Shown in pieces: positions 20,980-32,382 of a stretch of 64,000 nt of DNA. The stretch covers positions 1,798,001 to 1,862,000 of the forward strand of contig CAKJVC010000006.1 in the NCBI GenBank assembly GCA_918026815.1, given 5' to 3'. The stretch's first letter is position 1; the number at the start of each line of letters is the position of its first letter. The notes beneath the pieces are model-generated. The model was given only the letters and a program-made list of their open reading frames with translations, ran no database searches and was not told the origin of the DNA. The translations under genes and the position numbers were made by a program. This DNA is from Chalara sp. BL73. Lineage: Eukaryota > Ascomycota > Leotiomycetes > Helotiales.

Positions 20980-21236
20980 TGTCACGGCCCTGGTCCTTTC
21001 CGCCTAGGAGCTCAGCACCGGATGCTCCAGAGCTCGGACGGGGGCTCAGCGCCGGACACCGCAAAGCTCACCTATCCTGGCCTCCAGTCAGTTCCTGTAT
21101 ATAGAACACTGCTTTCCTTCCCTTCTTCTGCCTGTAGCTTGTTCTCTTAGTTATAACAATTGATAGTTGTTTACACCTCTGAGTCCTTCTATCTAGATCC
21201 ACTGATCGAGATCCCTATTCAGCTTGAGTTGTTACA
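20980..21236 (+). repeat. L2 LTR copy without target duplication
   Basis: 257 bp, TGTCACGGCCCTGG…GAGTTGTTACA. The flanks GGCTC and CTGGT do not match, unlike the three other L2 copies. Left side is an L4 fragment, right side a transposase fragment, so this is probably a recombination junction or one end of a lost element. Confidence 0.7.
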
Positions 21237-21447
21237 CTGGTGACGGGATAGGAGCCCGCCCAGGCTTCTTTTTTTGCGAATACCTCTCTCTACGACCCTT
21301 TTTCAATAGAACCTCTCTCCGCAAATTGCGTATAGTGCGATCAGTGGTATTATATTTGAGCGCGAGGTTTTTATCGTAACGGTGGTCGAATTCTAATACA
21401 AGGTCGAGAAGAATACCCCGCGTGCGAGGGTCCAGATTTGTTGGCAT
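21237..21447 (-). pseudogene. Transposase N-terminal helix-turn-helix fragment
   Basis: ATG at 21447 opens MPTNLDPRTRGILLDLVLEF…DRTIRNLRREVL, a helix-turn-helix of the kind found at the N-terminus of Tc1/mariner- or pogo-type transposases. The frame is cut by the L2 LTR at 21236; no catalytic domain is present. Confidence 0.45.
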
Positions 21448-21841
21448 ATCGTCCACTCTGTGCAAAAGTTAGAGCTTGATTTAAGGATTAATTTGCAATA
21501 AGTACCGTCTTTTTTACAATTGATTTGGTGGAGTTATCGCGCTTTTTGATTATTTTGCTGACGTTGAGACTTTTACGTGAGGCACCTGCCTCAGTAATCG
21601 ATTTGGAAAGCTATATAGGATATGGTAAATGGTAATAGTGAGCATGCTGCCTGAGGAATCGATTTTGGAAAACATAACCTGGATATGGTAATATTGCTGC
21701 GAGGCTGAAGTCGATATGAGCGTAGCCTGGATCCAACCTTAACTCCCAACTCAATGAATAACTTCGCATACATGCCGACTCTGCGACAAATATTCACTGA
21801 GAACTCCTTTTCCTGATATTCTTGAAATGCTGGTCTGACTA

Positions 21842-24800
21842 ATGCGTCTTTTACAAGTAGAACGCGAGAGCGCTGGCCAGCTCAGCCTGACCGAGGACTT
21901 CGTCGGCAACAATATCCCCAAATATGCTATCCTTTCGCACACATGGGGAGCGGATACAGAAGAGGTTACTTTCCATGACCTGAAAAATCGTACTGGTGGG
22001 AACAAGTCTGGCTATAAGAAAATCAACTTCTGCAGAGACCAAGCCGAGCGCGACGGCCTGCAATACTTTTGGGTGGATACTTGTTGCATCGACAAAGCGA
22101 ACAGTACTGAGCTCGCAGAAGCTATTACTTCTATGTTTAGCTGGTACCGAAAAGCGAATAAATGCTACGTTTATTTATCAGATGTCTCGACAAATGAACA
22201 AGATCAAATCGACCCGTTTTTACAGTCTTGGCAATCTGCTTTTCGGGAAAGTCGATGGTTTACTCGTGGCTGGACCCTTCAAGAACTTATTGCTCCGCAA
22301 TCGGTTGAATTCTTTTGCTTGAATGGCAATCGACTCGGTGACAAGAAATCGATGGAGCGACAGATTCATCAGATAACAAAAATTGCAATTCCAGCTCTTC
22401 GAGGAACTCCTTTATCTGCGTTCAGCGTGGAGGATCGAATGTTATAGGCAGAAAATCGCCAGACCAAGCGTGAAGAAGATAGGGCTTATTCTTTGCTAGG
22501 AATTTTCGAGACCCCTATGTCACCTTTGTATGGTGAAGGCGCGGAGAGAGCATTCGGGAGGCTTCGAGAAGAGCTTTACAGGCATTCAAAAAAACGTCAG
22601 CTCGACGAACTATCGACTGTCTCACATACTTTTAATTCTAATAAACGACTAAAAACTCGACATAGCCAAATTTCCTCCGTTCCTTCCAGTCGCAACTTGA
22701 CTTATCTTGATCCTGAATGGCTTTCCGACTCTAAAAACTTGGTGCATAGTAGTAAGTACAAACTGTTGATCCTTTATAGTAAAAGAACGCTGACTGGCGG
22801 CTAATAATTAGACAACCTACTAAAGACCGAAAATGAGCCAAGTACGAAAGTTAACTATAGTATTGACGCCATTACAATACAGTCACTAATAGACCAGCTC
22901 TATTTCACGAAAATTGACGAGCGCCTAATAAGTCTAACGGCCGCCCAAGGAACAACTTGCCGCTGGTTTTTTACCACCCCCGAATACACATCCTGGCATG
23001 ACGTGACGCAACAGTTACACCATAGCGGCTTTCTTTGGATCAAAGGTAATCCTGGCACCGGAAAGTCTACTTTAATGAAACTCCTTTTCGAAAAAAATAA
23101 GCTCAGCACAAAAGTCGACCCTTTAAAAATCACGCTCTCGTTTTTTTTCCTTTCGCGGGGCACGGTCGAAGAAAAGTCTACGACGGGTTTATACCGCTCT
23201 CTTCTACACCAACTTTTTGAAAAAGCGGTAGAGTTGAAGGATAGTTTAGAGTGGATAACAGCCGATAGTGCGAGATTTATTCAGCGGAATGGATGGCATG
23301 AAAAAGCGTTGAAGCAAACGTTGACGCATGCTATTCAGAAGCTTGAGAGTCGGTCGTTAACGATATTCGTTGATGCGCTAGATGAATGCGATGACAACCA
23401 GGCTGCGGGTATAGTTTGCTTTTTTGAAGAGCTATGCGATCGCGCGAGAGAAGAGCAGGTTCGGTTGCAGATTTGCTTTTCTAGTCGGCATTATCCAACT
23501 GTCGTTATCCAGAAAGGCATCGAAGTAACTCTAGAAGACGAAATCGGGCATACAGAAGACATTGAACAATATATCAAGTTAAAACTCAAAATAGGCAAAA
23601 TGGCGAAAGTCGAAATACTCCGGTCCGAAATTCTCGAGAAATCGTCTTTAATTTTTCTTTGGGTTGTTTTGGTTGTTGATATTCTTAATTCTGAATACCG
23701 CAATGGCTCCGCTTTTAGCAAAATCCGCGAACGTCTCAAGGAAATCCCACCGAAATTGACTGACTTGTTTAAAATGATTCTTACGCGAGATGAAAAGAAC
23801 CTCGAACGGCTGCAAGTTTGTCTTAAATGGATCCTTTTCGCGACTCGTCCTCTTAAGCCGCAAGAACTCTACTTCGCCGTCCAGCTTGGTCTCGACAAAA
23901 AGTGCTCGGGCTATTGGGACCTAGAAGATATAGATTTGGAGCAGATAAAAACTTTCGTAAGAAATTCTTCCAAAGGTTTAGCGGAAGTCACACGGAACAA
24001 AGCTTCCGAGGTCCAATTTATCCATGAGTCTGTTCGAAACTTTTTACTGGGTAAATACGAAGGCTAGTGGTCTGGGAGTTCTGGCAATTTCGTGGGGCAT
24101 AGCCACGAAATTTTGAGGAATTGCTGCTTGGCTCAGCTGCACGCTTCAATCAACAAATACGTCGATATACCGGACCCTTTACCGCAGGCTTCTAAAGCAG
24201 CACAGTTACGAGAGCAAATTAGCTCTAAGTTTCCATTTCTCGAATATTCAATTCTGAATGTACTTTGCCACGCCGACAATGCTCAACAGAATGAGATAGA
24301 GCAAAGATATTTTTTTCCCGATTTCCCTTTTCAAAAGTGGATATTCCTTAACAATATTCTCGAACAGTACGATATCCGACGATATACGGATTCGGTCAGT
24401 TTTATTTATATTCTTGCAGAAAAGAACTTAGCCGCCCTTATTCGAATCCATCCTATGAGTAGTTTTTGCTTTGATGTTGAGAATGAGCGATATGGGCTGC
24501 CAATTTTTGCCGCTTTGGCTACCGGGAGCCATGAAGCAGTCCAGACTTTTTTAGAGGTCCAAGCCGAAATTCAGCCACAAGAACCTTCGTTTCGCCGTTT
24601 ATGCAAAAAGTACTCTGAAAATAAAAACAAACGCGTTGACTTTGGCCGCAACTTCACTTTCTCGCGGCAAAAAGGTGTTTCCTCTTATGTTGGAGAAAAA
24701 AGCAACGAGGTAATCCTTTTTTTTCTTTGTGTTTTAGACAAGCTCGACATCGAGTCAAAGGATAAGTTCAATCGGACACCGCTGTGGTGGGCTGTACGGA

Positions 24801-25651
24801 ATGGGCACGAAGCTGTCATCAAGCTGTTGCTTAAGAAAGGCGCTAATACCGAGTCCCAAGACATAAATGGCCAGACGCCGCTGTGGTGGGCTGCATGGAA
24901 TGGGAACGAGGATATTGTCAAGCTGTTACTCGAGAACGGCGCTAATGTCGAGTCCCAAGACATAAATGGCCAGACGCCGCTGTTGGGGGCTGCACGGAAT
25001 GGACACGAGGACATTGTCAAGCTGTTGCTTGAGAAAGGCGCTGATGTTGAGTCCCAAGACATAAATGGCCGGACACCGCTGTGGTGGGCTGCATGGAATG
25101 GGCGCAAGGGCGTTGTCAAGCTGTTGCTTGAGAAAGGCGCTAATGTCGAATCCCAAGACAAGAATGGCCAGACGCTGCTGTTGGGGGCTGCATGGAATGG
25201 GAACGAGGCTGTCGTCAAGCTGTTGCTTGAGAAAAGCGCTAATATCGAGTCCCAAGACAAGAATGGCCAGACGCCGCTGTTGGGGGCTGCATGGAAAGGG
25301 AACGAGGATATTGTCAAGCTGTTGCTTGAGAAAGGCGCTGATGTCGAGTCCCAAGACAAGAATGGCCAGACGCCGCTGTTGGGGGCTGCACGGAATGGGA
25401 ACAAGGCTGTCGTCAAGCTGTTGCTCGAGGAAGGCGCTGATGTTGAGTCCCGAGACAAGAATGGCCAGACGCCGCTGTCGTGGGCTGCATGGAAAGGGGA
25501 TGAGGACATTGTCAAGCTGTTGCTCGAGAAAGGTGCTGATGTCGAATCCCAAGACAAGAATGGCCGGACGCCGCTGTGGTGGGCTGCGTGGAGTGGGTGC
25601 AAGGGCGTCGTCAAGCTGCTGCCTGAGAAGAAAGGCTCAGAACCACAATAA
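21842..25651 (+). CDS. HET-NACHT-ankyrin incompatibility-type protein interrupted by two in-frame UAG codons
   Basis: One frame runs from ATG 21842 to TAA 25649-25651. HET domain: residues ~1-240, with YAILSHTWG, YFWVDTCCIDK and RGWTLQELIAP. TAG at 22445-22447 stands where HET domains have tryptophan (RM-[x]-W-A before the REEDxAYSLLG motif). A 60-bp intron at 22752-22811 (GTAAGT, GCTGAC, TTAG) removes two TAA codons and keeps the frame. NACHT: GNPGTGKST at ~23050 and FVDALDECD at ~23370. A second TAG at 24065-24067 lies between NACHT and the linker (expected residue uncertain). Then come nine near-identical ankyrin repeats; the last is degraded. HET domains trigger cell death in vegetative incompatibility. 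With only two nonsense codons in ~3.8 kb this is a young pseudogene, or a gene needing readthrough or editing. Confidence 0.75.
24766..25648 (+). repeat. Ankyrin-coding tandem array (99-bp unit, nine copies)
   Basis: Nine units of 33 codons of type NGQTPL-x-x-AA-x-NG-(x4)-VKLLLEKGA. Units differ mainly at a few residues before and after the first helix (WW/LG, AW/AR, HED/NEA/RKG), the usual pattern of a recently amplified recognition array. Confidence 0.9.
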
Positions 25652-25747
25652 TTCGTAATTACGAAGTCTTTATATATCTGTTTGTATCACTTTCTGTGAT
25701 ACTTCGTATGGATGACTTGCAATTGCCTAAGTCGGTTACCCACGGGG

Positions 25748-25931
25748 TGTCACGATCACGATCCTATGGCCTGTAGAGGCGCTGAATAGGTGCTTCAATT
25801 ACGAGAATACTAAACTAAGGAGGAAAGGTGTAGCTGTGGGTGTGGCATCCCTCATAAGTAAAACCATGATCACGTGACCCACATTGGCGAACTGGTAAGC
25901 GAACCAATGAGCATCATTGAGGAGCGTGACA
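25748..25931 (+). repeat. Solo LTR, family L6, TSD CGGGG
   Basis: 184 bp, TGTCACGATCACGATCC…AGGAGCGTGACA, flanked by CGGGG at 25743-25747 and 25932-25936. No other copy of this family noticed in the window. Confidence 0.85.
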
Positions 25932-26089
25932 CGGGGCACGTAGCACCGCGATCTCAGCGCAGTGCTATTATGCTCTTTGTAGGTGGTTGACTTGTTCTTG
26001 TTCATTCTAAGTTCAATTCTACATGCAAAAGCTATAATACATCCATGTGGTCCGCGCGTCGCAGGGTGTGCTATTCACTCATACCAACA

Positions 26090-27373
26090 ATTTTAAAGGT
26101 CGATATATCTCGATATATACTAATAGGAACACTGCTCGGGACCAGAGAAAGCAAGGATTCGGCAAAGCAACCAATAAATGAGCGAGTAGATAAAGTTTGG
26201 GCAAGATTCATTTGAGAATAAAGAGCAGGGAAATAAATGAATCTACTTGTAGATTCGTTCAACTATTATAGATAGAGTTACTTTTGATGTTATTTCAGGA
26301 TCACAAAGCAACGGCATTTAGCCAGCAACTATTTGATGGAGACCACTTTTGAACTTTAGTAAATAAAAGAGATTCCGCGGCTTGCTTTGCAATCCGATTC
26401 TCCCAAAAGCTTATAGCCCGTCCCTCTGCTTCGTTCTCGGATCCTTTTCTCCTTCTGCCTTCTTTTCTCGATATCTCTCGTTTCAAGAACGGACATACTA
26501 TCAAATATTTTGAGTATGGACTTTGAAAAATTAGTGTGTAGACGCAGGTGAAGCGTTGCTTTGCCTTTGGGCAAAAAGACAGGGCGTGGGAGGCATTATA
26601 ATAAACATTGCGGACAGTGAATGTGACGGTGCTTATAATTTCGAGTGCAGAAGCTCATCAGAGAAGAAACTGGTTAAGGAGTCATTGAAGCACCGAACGT
26701 GCACCATCGGTTTCGTTATCAGTTTTGGCGCCAGGCCAAAGCTACTTGAACATGCATAAAGTGCTTGCAAACGTGCATATATATGAGACACACAATACCT
26801 CTGTGCCTAATATTTTTTGGACTCCTCACACTAAGTTACGTCTTGTATCCAGAATCAATACACCCCTTGACTCAAACCCCCATAGTAAATAGGCTTGTGG
26901 CAGGCAGGCTTGAGCTCTACAGTGGTGGTAGTGGCAGATTGCCAATTAATCATCCGCAATTTTGCCGCGGCAGAACACCACTCCTTCAACACGATATGCT
27001 CAAGCATTTTAATCTATAGCAAGCAGGCTGAGACTTGCTATCATGAACTCACTGTAAGGTAAAGTTCTGTGCGAATGCACCATGATAGGCTTGATGGATG
27101 AACCACGACTGAATTGCTAACTGTGAACTAGATCATGAACCCTTACATTTGGGGTCACATTCTGGGAAACGACCTGCTCTGGCCTTTTTTTTTTTTTTTT
27201 TTTTGGAAAAGCAGCAGCGCTGAGCCCGAATCTATCGCTCTTTGTGTATATTTTGCGTGTCAACGCCGCCGGCCTTTGCACTCTGCCACTGAACTATATT
27301 GTTCCGGTTGTCGATTCTCATTTCGTTCTAACATATAAGCAGGTAGTGTGGTCTTCCCGTTGTCAATCACTTA
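26090..27373. repeat. Dispersed ~1.27-kb duplication, copy B (of 3436-4704)
   Basis: Colinear with copy A. Differences are mostly transitions plus a T20-type homopolymer at 27184-27204 where copy A has CTCCCTT. Copy B is joined to the rest of the HeLo gene and so is likely the original context of the exon it contains. Confidence 0.75.
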
Positions 27374-28075
27374 CTTTCTGGTGTAGAATGTGCTGCAAGG
27401 CCGACGCGAGAGTCGGGTCATGGCCTCTGACCACAGTTTCCAATTCGCGCAAGACTTCGATGAACCTATCCAACTCTCCCTTGCTAAGCCGCGCCTGCTT
27501 TCCTCGGGCGGTGGAAAGAGTTCGTAAAGCTGATTAGTAAGGTCGTTGATATCCTTGGTCAACTCAATCAAGTGCTTCCCGTCGTATATTGCAAATTTGG
27601 CCTTCCGGAGCAACGGGACTCTGTTTTTGCGACCATATGAGATGTTTCGCATTGTTTGGTGGAGGTATCGCCGCATAGGGTCCGATTCGGGCTCGAGCGG
27701 CATGACCTCGTTCATTTGAACGCTGGGGTCATTTTCTTCTTTCCTCTTCCGATAGCCGTGACAGATTTCTTTTCAGGCTTCAAACTTCTGCGATTTAATT
27801 CGGAAAGTCTCCTCCGCCCGGGCTTTTTGGTTCTCATTCAGTAGAAATGAACCTGAATATTCAAGCGAGCGGTCATCTTCAATCCCGGGACCGCTAAGAC
27901 CAACAGCATCCCCCCAGCGCGCTAGCCTCACCTGTGCATTGTCCAATTTCAGTAGGTGTGTATGAAATCTCGATCCGTATTGCTTGGCGATGTAAATGTA
28001 CTCGAACCAGTCGATGGCGTTGTTGAAAAGGCCAGCTAAGCCGAGCACACTGATTGCCGTCTCCGCCACAGCCAT
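27232..28075 (-). pseudogene. HeLo-domain (HET-S/LopB-type) gene with a short amyloid-like C-terminal exon, broken
   Basis: ATG at 28075 opens MAVAETAISVLGLAGLFNNA…LLKLDNAQVRLARWGDAVGL, the start of the HeLo pore-forming domain. TGA at 27773-27775 (codon 101) interrupts it. The same frame continues with HeLo-like text (MRNISYGRKNR…LLRKAKFAIYDGKHL…DLTNQLYELFPP) to about 27510. There a one-base shift moves the frame to a coherent helical stretch ending LASALQHILHQK at 27375. GTAAGT…GTTAG bound a 47-bp intron (27374-27328). The last exon (27327-27232) encodes 31 residues around NNIVQWQSAKAGGVDTQNI and ends in TAG. In HET-S relatives HeLo is followed by exactly such a short amyloid motif; this one differs from the motif at 12-20 kb. 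Two defects make it a probable pseudogene. Confidence 0.65.
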
Positions 28076-28920
28076 TTTCGCGCGAACATTAGGACCGCGG
28101 AGGATTTGAAGAGAACATTGTGGAGCTTCATGGATGTTATACGAGTAGTATGCCAAGTGTGGGGAGAAAAGAACGGAATATTCAAAGCAGATGACCACGC
28201 AGCTCTATTTCACTAGGTATTGGGTCTGAGGGAGTGAAGAGTGAAGTTATAATTACGGAAGGCTATTGATATGTTCTCACTTGAGGGAGATTATATTGAA
28301 GTCAATATCTTGACATAAATAAACTAGCTGTGTATACAATGTTTAAGAATGTGGGCAGCTCCCATAAAGCTCTAATTCTTGCTCCCCTTCATTCCGGCGC
28401 GTGGTGCCCAATCATCCAGATAGTGATTACAAAACAGAAGTCGTGAACCTACCGACACAGATACAAGACTGTTAAGTTTTCGTGCTGCATGGTCTGCAAG
28501 TCTTCAATTTATACTTGCACTAGTAAATGTACCAGTGAGGGCCAGAATGACACATCGAATAGATCCATTGGATAAGGGTAGATTCTGACTTGAGCATATT
28601 GAAGGAGTGATGGCAATATCCCGGAACTGCCATTCTCGAGGTTGGATATCGAGGATGAGTGTCAAGTATTTTAGTCAGGGTTCGTGGACTCTTTCGGGGG
28701 TTAGCTAAGAATTTCTCTGCATGTAAAGTTTTGGAACGGTACCTGGTGCGACAGGCCACCTTCTCAGGATATTGCTTCGCCGTTAGTTCGAAGCAATCCG
28801 GAGACGTTGAAACGGAGAAATAGGATCAGTGGAAATTTGCATGAAGGACTATTCCTGATTGTGTTTTTGGAAGCTGGCGAAAGGTGGAGCGAATACATAG
28901 TCGGGATTTTCACAGAGGAG
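28076..28920. other. Gene-free stretch
   Basis: Upstream region of the HeLo gene and 3' flank of the DUF7924-like gene. No recognised frame, repeat or RNA. Confidence 0.4.
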
Positions 28921-30557
28921 TCATCCTGATTGTACTTCATGGAAACAGGCGGAAGGCGATGTATTTGCTTCGCCGTTAGGGTATTCTTGTACGGTTCTGG
29001 TTTTGCTGTTGCGCCCGTGAGACGATAAGGATTTGCGTTTCTGACTACTACTTCTTGCGGAATCATCTGACGAAGGCGGCGGGCGGGACTTGGCCAGCTG
29101 GGAGGCCCTCTGCCTACTCTCCTCGAGAAGGCTGTTTAATGAGCCCCGAATCTCGCTCAGGCGCTTGTCCTTGGCCCAATCGATAATGTTCCGAACGTAC
29201 TTGCGGAACTCCACGTAATCTTTGGGTTTCTGAAGCAAGAAACTATCGACCTTCCGCGTGTAGTATTTGAGCTCATCATGCTTCCAGGATACGTACAGTC
29301 GCGCCTCCGTGCCATTCATAGCGATGCTGAATGCAGCACTGTCAATGGGCCGGACATTTTTGTTTTTGCATTGCCTCAGCTGGCGGTTGAGGCGTTCAGC
29401 AATGTTGATACAGGATGCAGAACCCCCAAGACATTGATTCGTCGCCACCCACATACTCCCACTCCCGGAAGGCCCGTCAGCTTTGAACTCGATGACGAAG
29501 AATGGATACACCAGGCCATTGCTATTAGCTACCATCTCATTCCCCATAGAGGGAAACTGGGCTTGCTGCTGGTGAAATGCTCCCGTACGGCTATATCCAT
29601 AAAGTAGATCAGGCACCGGCGTGCTAACTTTGAGCTTGGATCCGAAATCCGGAACAGCATGCTTGGACATTGGCAATCTATCGCTGCTTTGTAAAATGTC
29701 CGTTGGTTCGGGGTCAGGGAAAACGTTGGCGTGGAAATACCTCTCCACTTTGCTTTCCGCGGCTCCCATTTCAAGCTCTGCCAAACGTGTGTCTTGCAAC
29801 ACTTCTTCAGGCGATGGACCTGGTGAATCACGGTCCCTGCGTACTTGATCAACAAGGCTGGCAATGTGTTCGGGGAATTGCTCGCGGGAAGGACGCATGT
29901 AGATATTGTTTGCGGTCAGGTTCATGTCCCGGTAAGAGGGGTCCTCAACAAGGCTCTTTCGACCTGAACCAGTAGAGGCACCACTAATATCCGATGGCGC
30001 GTATGAGTCGTCTTCCACATCTTCTCGGTACGAACGTGACCTGGTAGAAGCAGGTGTCGGCGGCAGAACGAATCCATTAGCATCCCGTCTATACTCCATA
30101 TTCGGCGCCGATTTTGTAAGTCTCCTAGGGATAAGGTCGCCGTCTGAGTGACCAAGAAAAGTATCCGACCGGCAGTGTCTTTCTCTATAGGATTCTGATC
30201 CTGAAACAGACTCGACCCACTGGGTAACCAAACTATCGACAGACTCAGGACGGTATCTTTTCGGAGCAGGACTCGAAGGGGGTAGGTCGACAGAGTCTTC
30301 GAGGAATGATGCGTTGGGACGCTTTAGAGGGAGAGGCTTTGGCTGTTGCTGTATAGTCTGCACGCAGTTCTCCATTAGTCGTTAACTGGCATAAAGGGGT
30401 TTTGACATACCTTGGCCTCCTGCTCTGCTTCCTCGGTCTCAATTCGGAGTCGCTTCGTCGTGCCAGGCCGTAGTGAGGAAGGGTCAGGCTCGTCGAAATC
30501 TGCGAATGAGCGTTTTGGACGAGGTGCCTTCGAATCTGTCGAGGAATCGCCTGGCAT
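28921..30557 (-). CDS. DUF7924-like protein with PD-(D/E)XK-type core, 2 exons
   Basis: Exons 30557-30411 and 30357-28921 (53-bp intron, GTATGT donor, CAG acceptor, phase 0) give about 527 aa. Residues 1-200 are basic, Ser/Pro-rich and disordered (KRPNASFLED, nuclear-localisation-like clusters). The conserved part, around residues 300-440, contains LVYPFFVIEFKADG and MWVATNQCLGGSASCINIAE, with an E-F-K and a following N-Q. This recalls the Pezizomycotina family now called DUF7924 and a restriction-endonuclease-like fold. The C-terminus is Ser/Lys-rich. Family function is not established; nuclease activity is inference from the E-x-K and Q arrangement. Complete and undisturbed, on the opposite strand from the next gene. 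Confidence 0.65.
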
Positions 30558-31299
30558 TTGAAGACAACCTCGAAGAGGTACCGTCTATCTATCGAAAGGT
30601 CGCGAGAGGGCTGGCGTGGGAGCAACACGCGCGGTGTTTGATGGTTGATGTTGGATGCGGCCAGCTGATGGCCCAGATTTCAGAAACAGGTACGGCGATT
30701 AAGTGCTCGCTTTGCATGGGAATTTGGTCGGTCGCGACATGGAGGGGGATGTTTAAGCGCCCTCGTTAGCTTTTGGCGGAATGAGTCATGATTTGCGGCA
30801 ATCGGAGAATGATATAATCCGCCCGAAGGAAACGAGTGTGCTCGCCCGCTTTCTCTCGTCGCAACAAATTCTCAATGAAATTCCATTGGCGGAGAACTAC
30901 CAAAAGTCTGACCTCTGCTTGGGGTTGCAGATTTTTAATTATATAATAACGTAATAACATGAATATTTTATAATTATATAATAACGCAAAGTGTCACAGA
31001 ATAAACCCACATTATGTGTCATTGGCTGGATACGCGAGCTTGCCAAGAAAGGCCAAGGAGTTGGTATTACCTCCTTCAGGCCAACAACCCTTCCGCGAAT
31101 CGCTTTATTTCTCGTCGGTTGGATCTTGCTTCCTGGTGTGTAAAACCGCGGCACAGAAACTGCCTTGGCTTTATAATTAGAAACCTTTTGTCGCGCTTGC
31201 ACAAGAACAGAAAGATTATCCTCACGGTTTCATAAAATCATAGTAAGTATAACTTGACTAAATTATCAACAAGTCTCTGATGCATTTGCAGATCAGGCA
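30558..31299. other. Intergenic region between divergent genes
   Basis: Upstream of both the DUF7924-like gene (minus) and the F-box gene (plus). Contains two AT-rich ATTATATAATAACG direct repeats (30938-30953 and 30973-30987). No gene seen. Confidence 0.4.
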
Positions 31300-32382
31300 A
31301 TGGATCTCGATGATTATACCTCGGACATTCTCATCGAGCGTGTCAGCTGGCGCCCACGCTACATCCTGAACTCGATGGTGACTATTCGCGATGCCATACA
31401 ACCAACTTTTGTTCCAAGGATACCTGGCTCTTCAAATATCAGTCTACTCAACACCTTACCCCCAGAGCTTCTACATATCGTCTTCGAATTACTCGACTTC
31501 CGGAGCCTATCACGCTTTGCACGCGTTTGTCGCCAAGGAAAAGCGACCGTTGAATCACTGCCGGCGTATCGAGACTTGATCAAGCACGCCTTTACAGCTT
31601 TGGCCGCGTTTGGCCGGACGGAACTGATCACTTTCCACTCCGCTGCTTCTATTCATACAGCATTGCTCTCCGAGAAATGCGTGGCCTGCGAGCAGTTTGC
31701 ACCTTTCCTATTTCTTCCAACCTCCGAGAGGTGCTGTTATGAATGCCTCCATAGAGACCGATCGCTTCGTGTTATAACAAGTGGAATGGTTAGAAAATGC
31801 TTCGGACTTACATCAAAAGACCTTCGCCGAATACCGTCTATGCTTAGCATTCCCGGAACCTATTCAGTAGGTCATACAATCACATACAGGAGGCGAACCA
31901 GACTTTTTAGTTTGAAGCAGTCGAAGGCGTTAGGTGTTGCTCAACACGGATCAGCAGAAGCAATGGAGCGCTTCGTTACATCACAGAATGCTGGAAAACT
32001 CACAACCAACGAGATGCACGATGTCCGATGGCTTACTGGCCATCCTTCCATAGTAGGATCCGATGCCAACGTCCCAGTCGACCGTTTCTGTGGTATGGCA
32101 TCTACTGCATTTCCGGCCTTGCAGCCGAACGATGTCTTGGAAAAAGGCGTCTGGTGTTTGGGATGTCGAGCCAACTTTTTGAACTATCATGGAACCAGAA
32201 TTCTAGATGCAGAAACTCGGTTGCTCGTTTCGGGCGCCGATCCGTTATTGCCTTTACTTGATTTAGAGCATCGGGCAAGATCAAAGTCTGCTCTCGTCGA
32301 GCATATAAGAGTTTGTAAGGGCGCAAAGGATTTGCTTCGAGGACTGGAACCTAGTGTTCAAGCAAGCAAGGATTTTTTGTGA
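31300..32382 (+). CDS. F-box protein with a cysteine zinc-site
   Basis: Single-exon frame of 360 aa from ATG 31300. An F-box is at residues ~47-90 (LNTLPPELLHIVFELLDFRS…ARVCRQ). A CxxC…CCYECL cysteine pair set follows at ~125-150 and another CLGC near residue 287, typical of a fungal F-box family with structural zinc. F-box proteins bring substrates to SCF ubiquitin ligases; the substrate is unknown. No signs of decay. Confidence 0.75.
   Translation: MDLDDYTSDILIERVSWRPRYILNSMVTIRDAIQPTFVPRIPGSSNISLLNTLPPELLHIVFELLDFRSLSRFARVCRQGKATVESLPAYRDLIKHAFTALAAFGRTELITFHSAASIHTALLSEKCVACEQFAPFLFLPTSERCCYECLHRDRSLRVITSGMVRKCFGLTSKDLRRIPSMLSIPGTYSVGHTITYRRRTRLFSLKQSKALGVAQHGSAEAMERFVTSQNAGKLTTNEMHDVRWLTGHPSIVGSDANVPVDRFCGMASTAFPALQPNDVLEKGVWCLGCRANFLNYHGTRILDAETRLLVSGADPLLPLLDLEHRARSKSALVEHIRVCKGAKDLLRGLEPSVQASKDFL

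Noticed and set aside
22800..22811. TAA TAA in the HET-NACHT frame as a third disabling mutation
   Set aside because: It lies in a 60-bp intron (22752-22811) with GTAAGT donor, GCTGAC branch and TTAG acceptor, and removal keeps the frame.
24685..25614. Long open frame antisense to the ankyrin array
   Set aside because: A by-product of the regular 99-bp repeat; the sense strand carries clear ankyrin motifs and the antisense text is repetitive low-complexity protein.
14900..25650. CRISPR-like arrays (regular repeats of ~99 and ~126 bp)
   Set aside because: They are coding WD40 and ankyrin repeats in a eukaryote; no constant-repeat/variable-spacer structure.
25799..26005. Minus-strand frame MNKNKSTTYKEHN… as a gene
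   Set aside because: It lies largely within the L6 solo LTR and has no family character.
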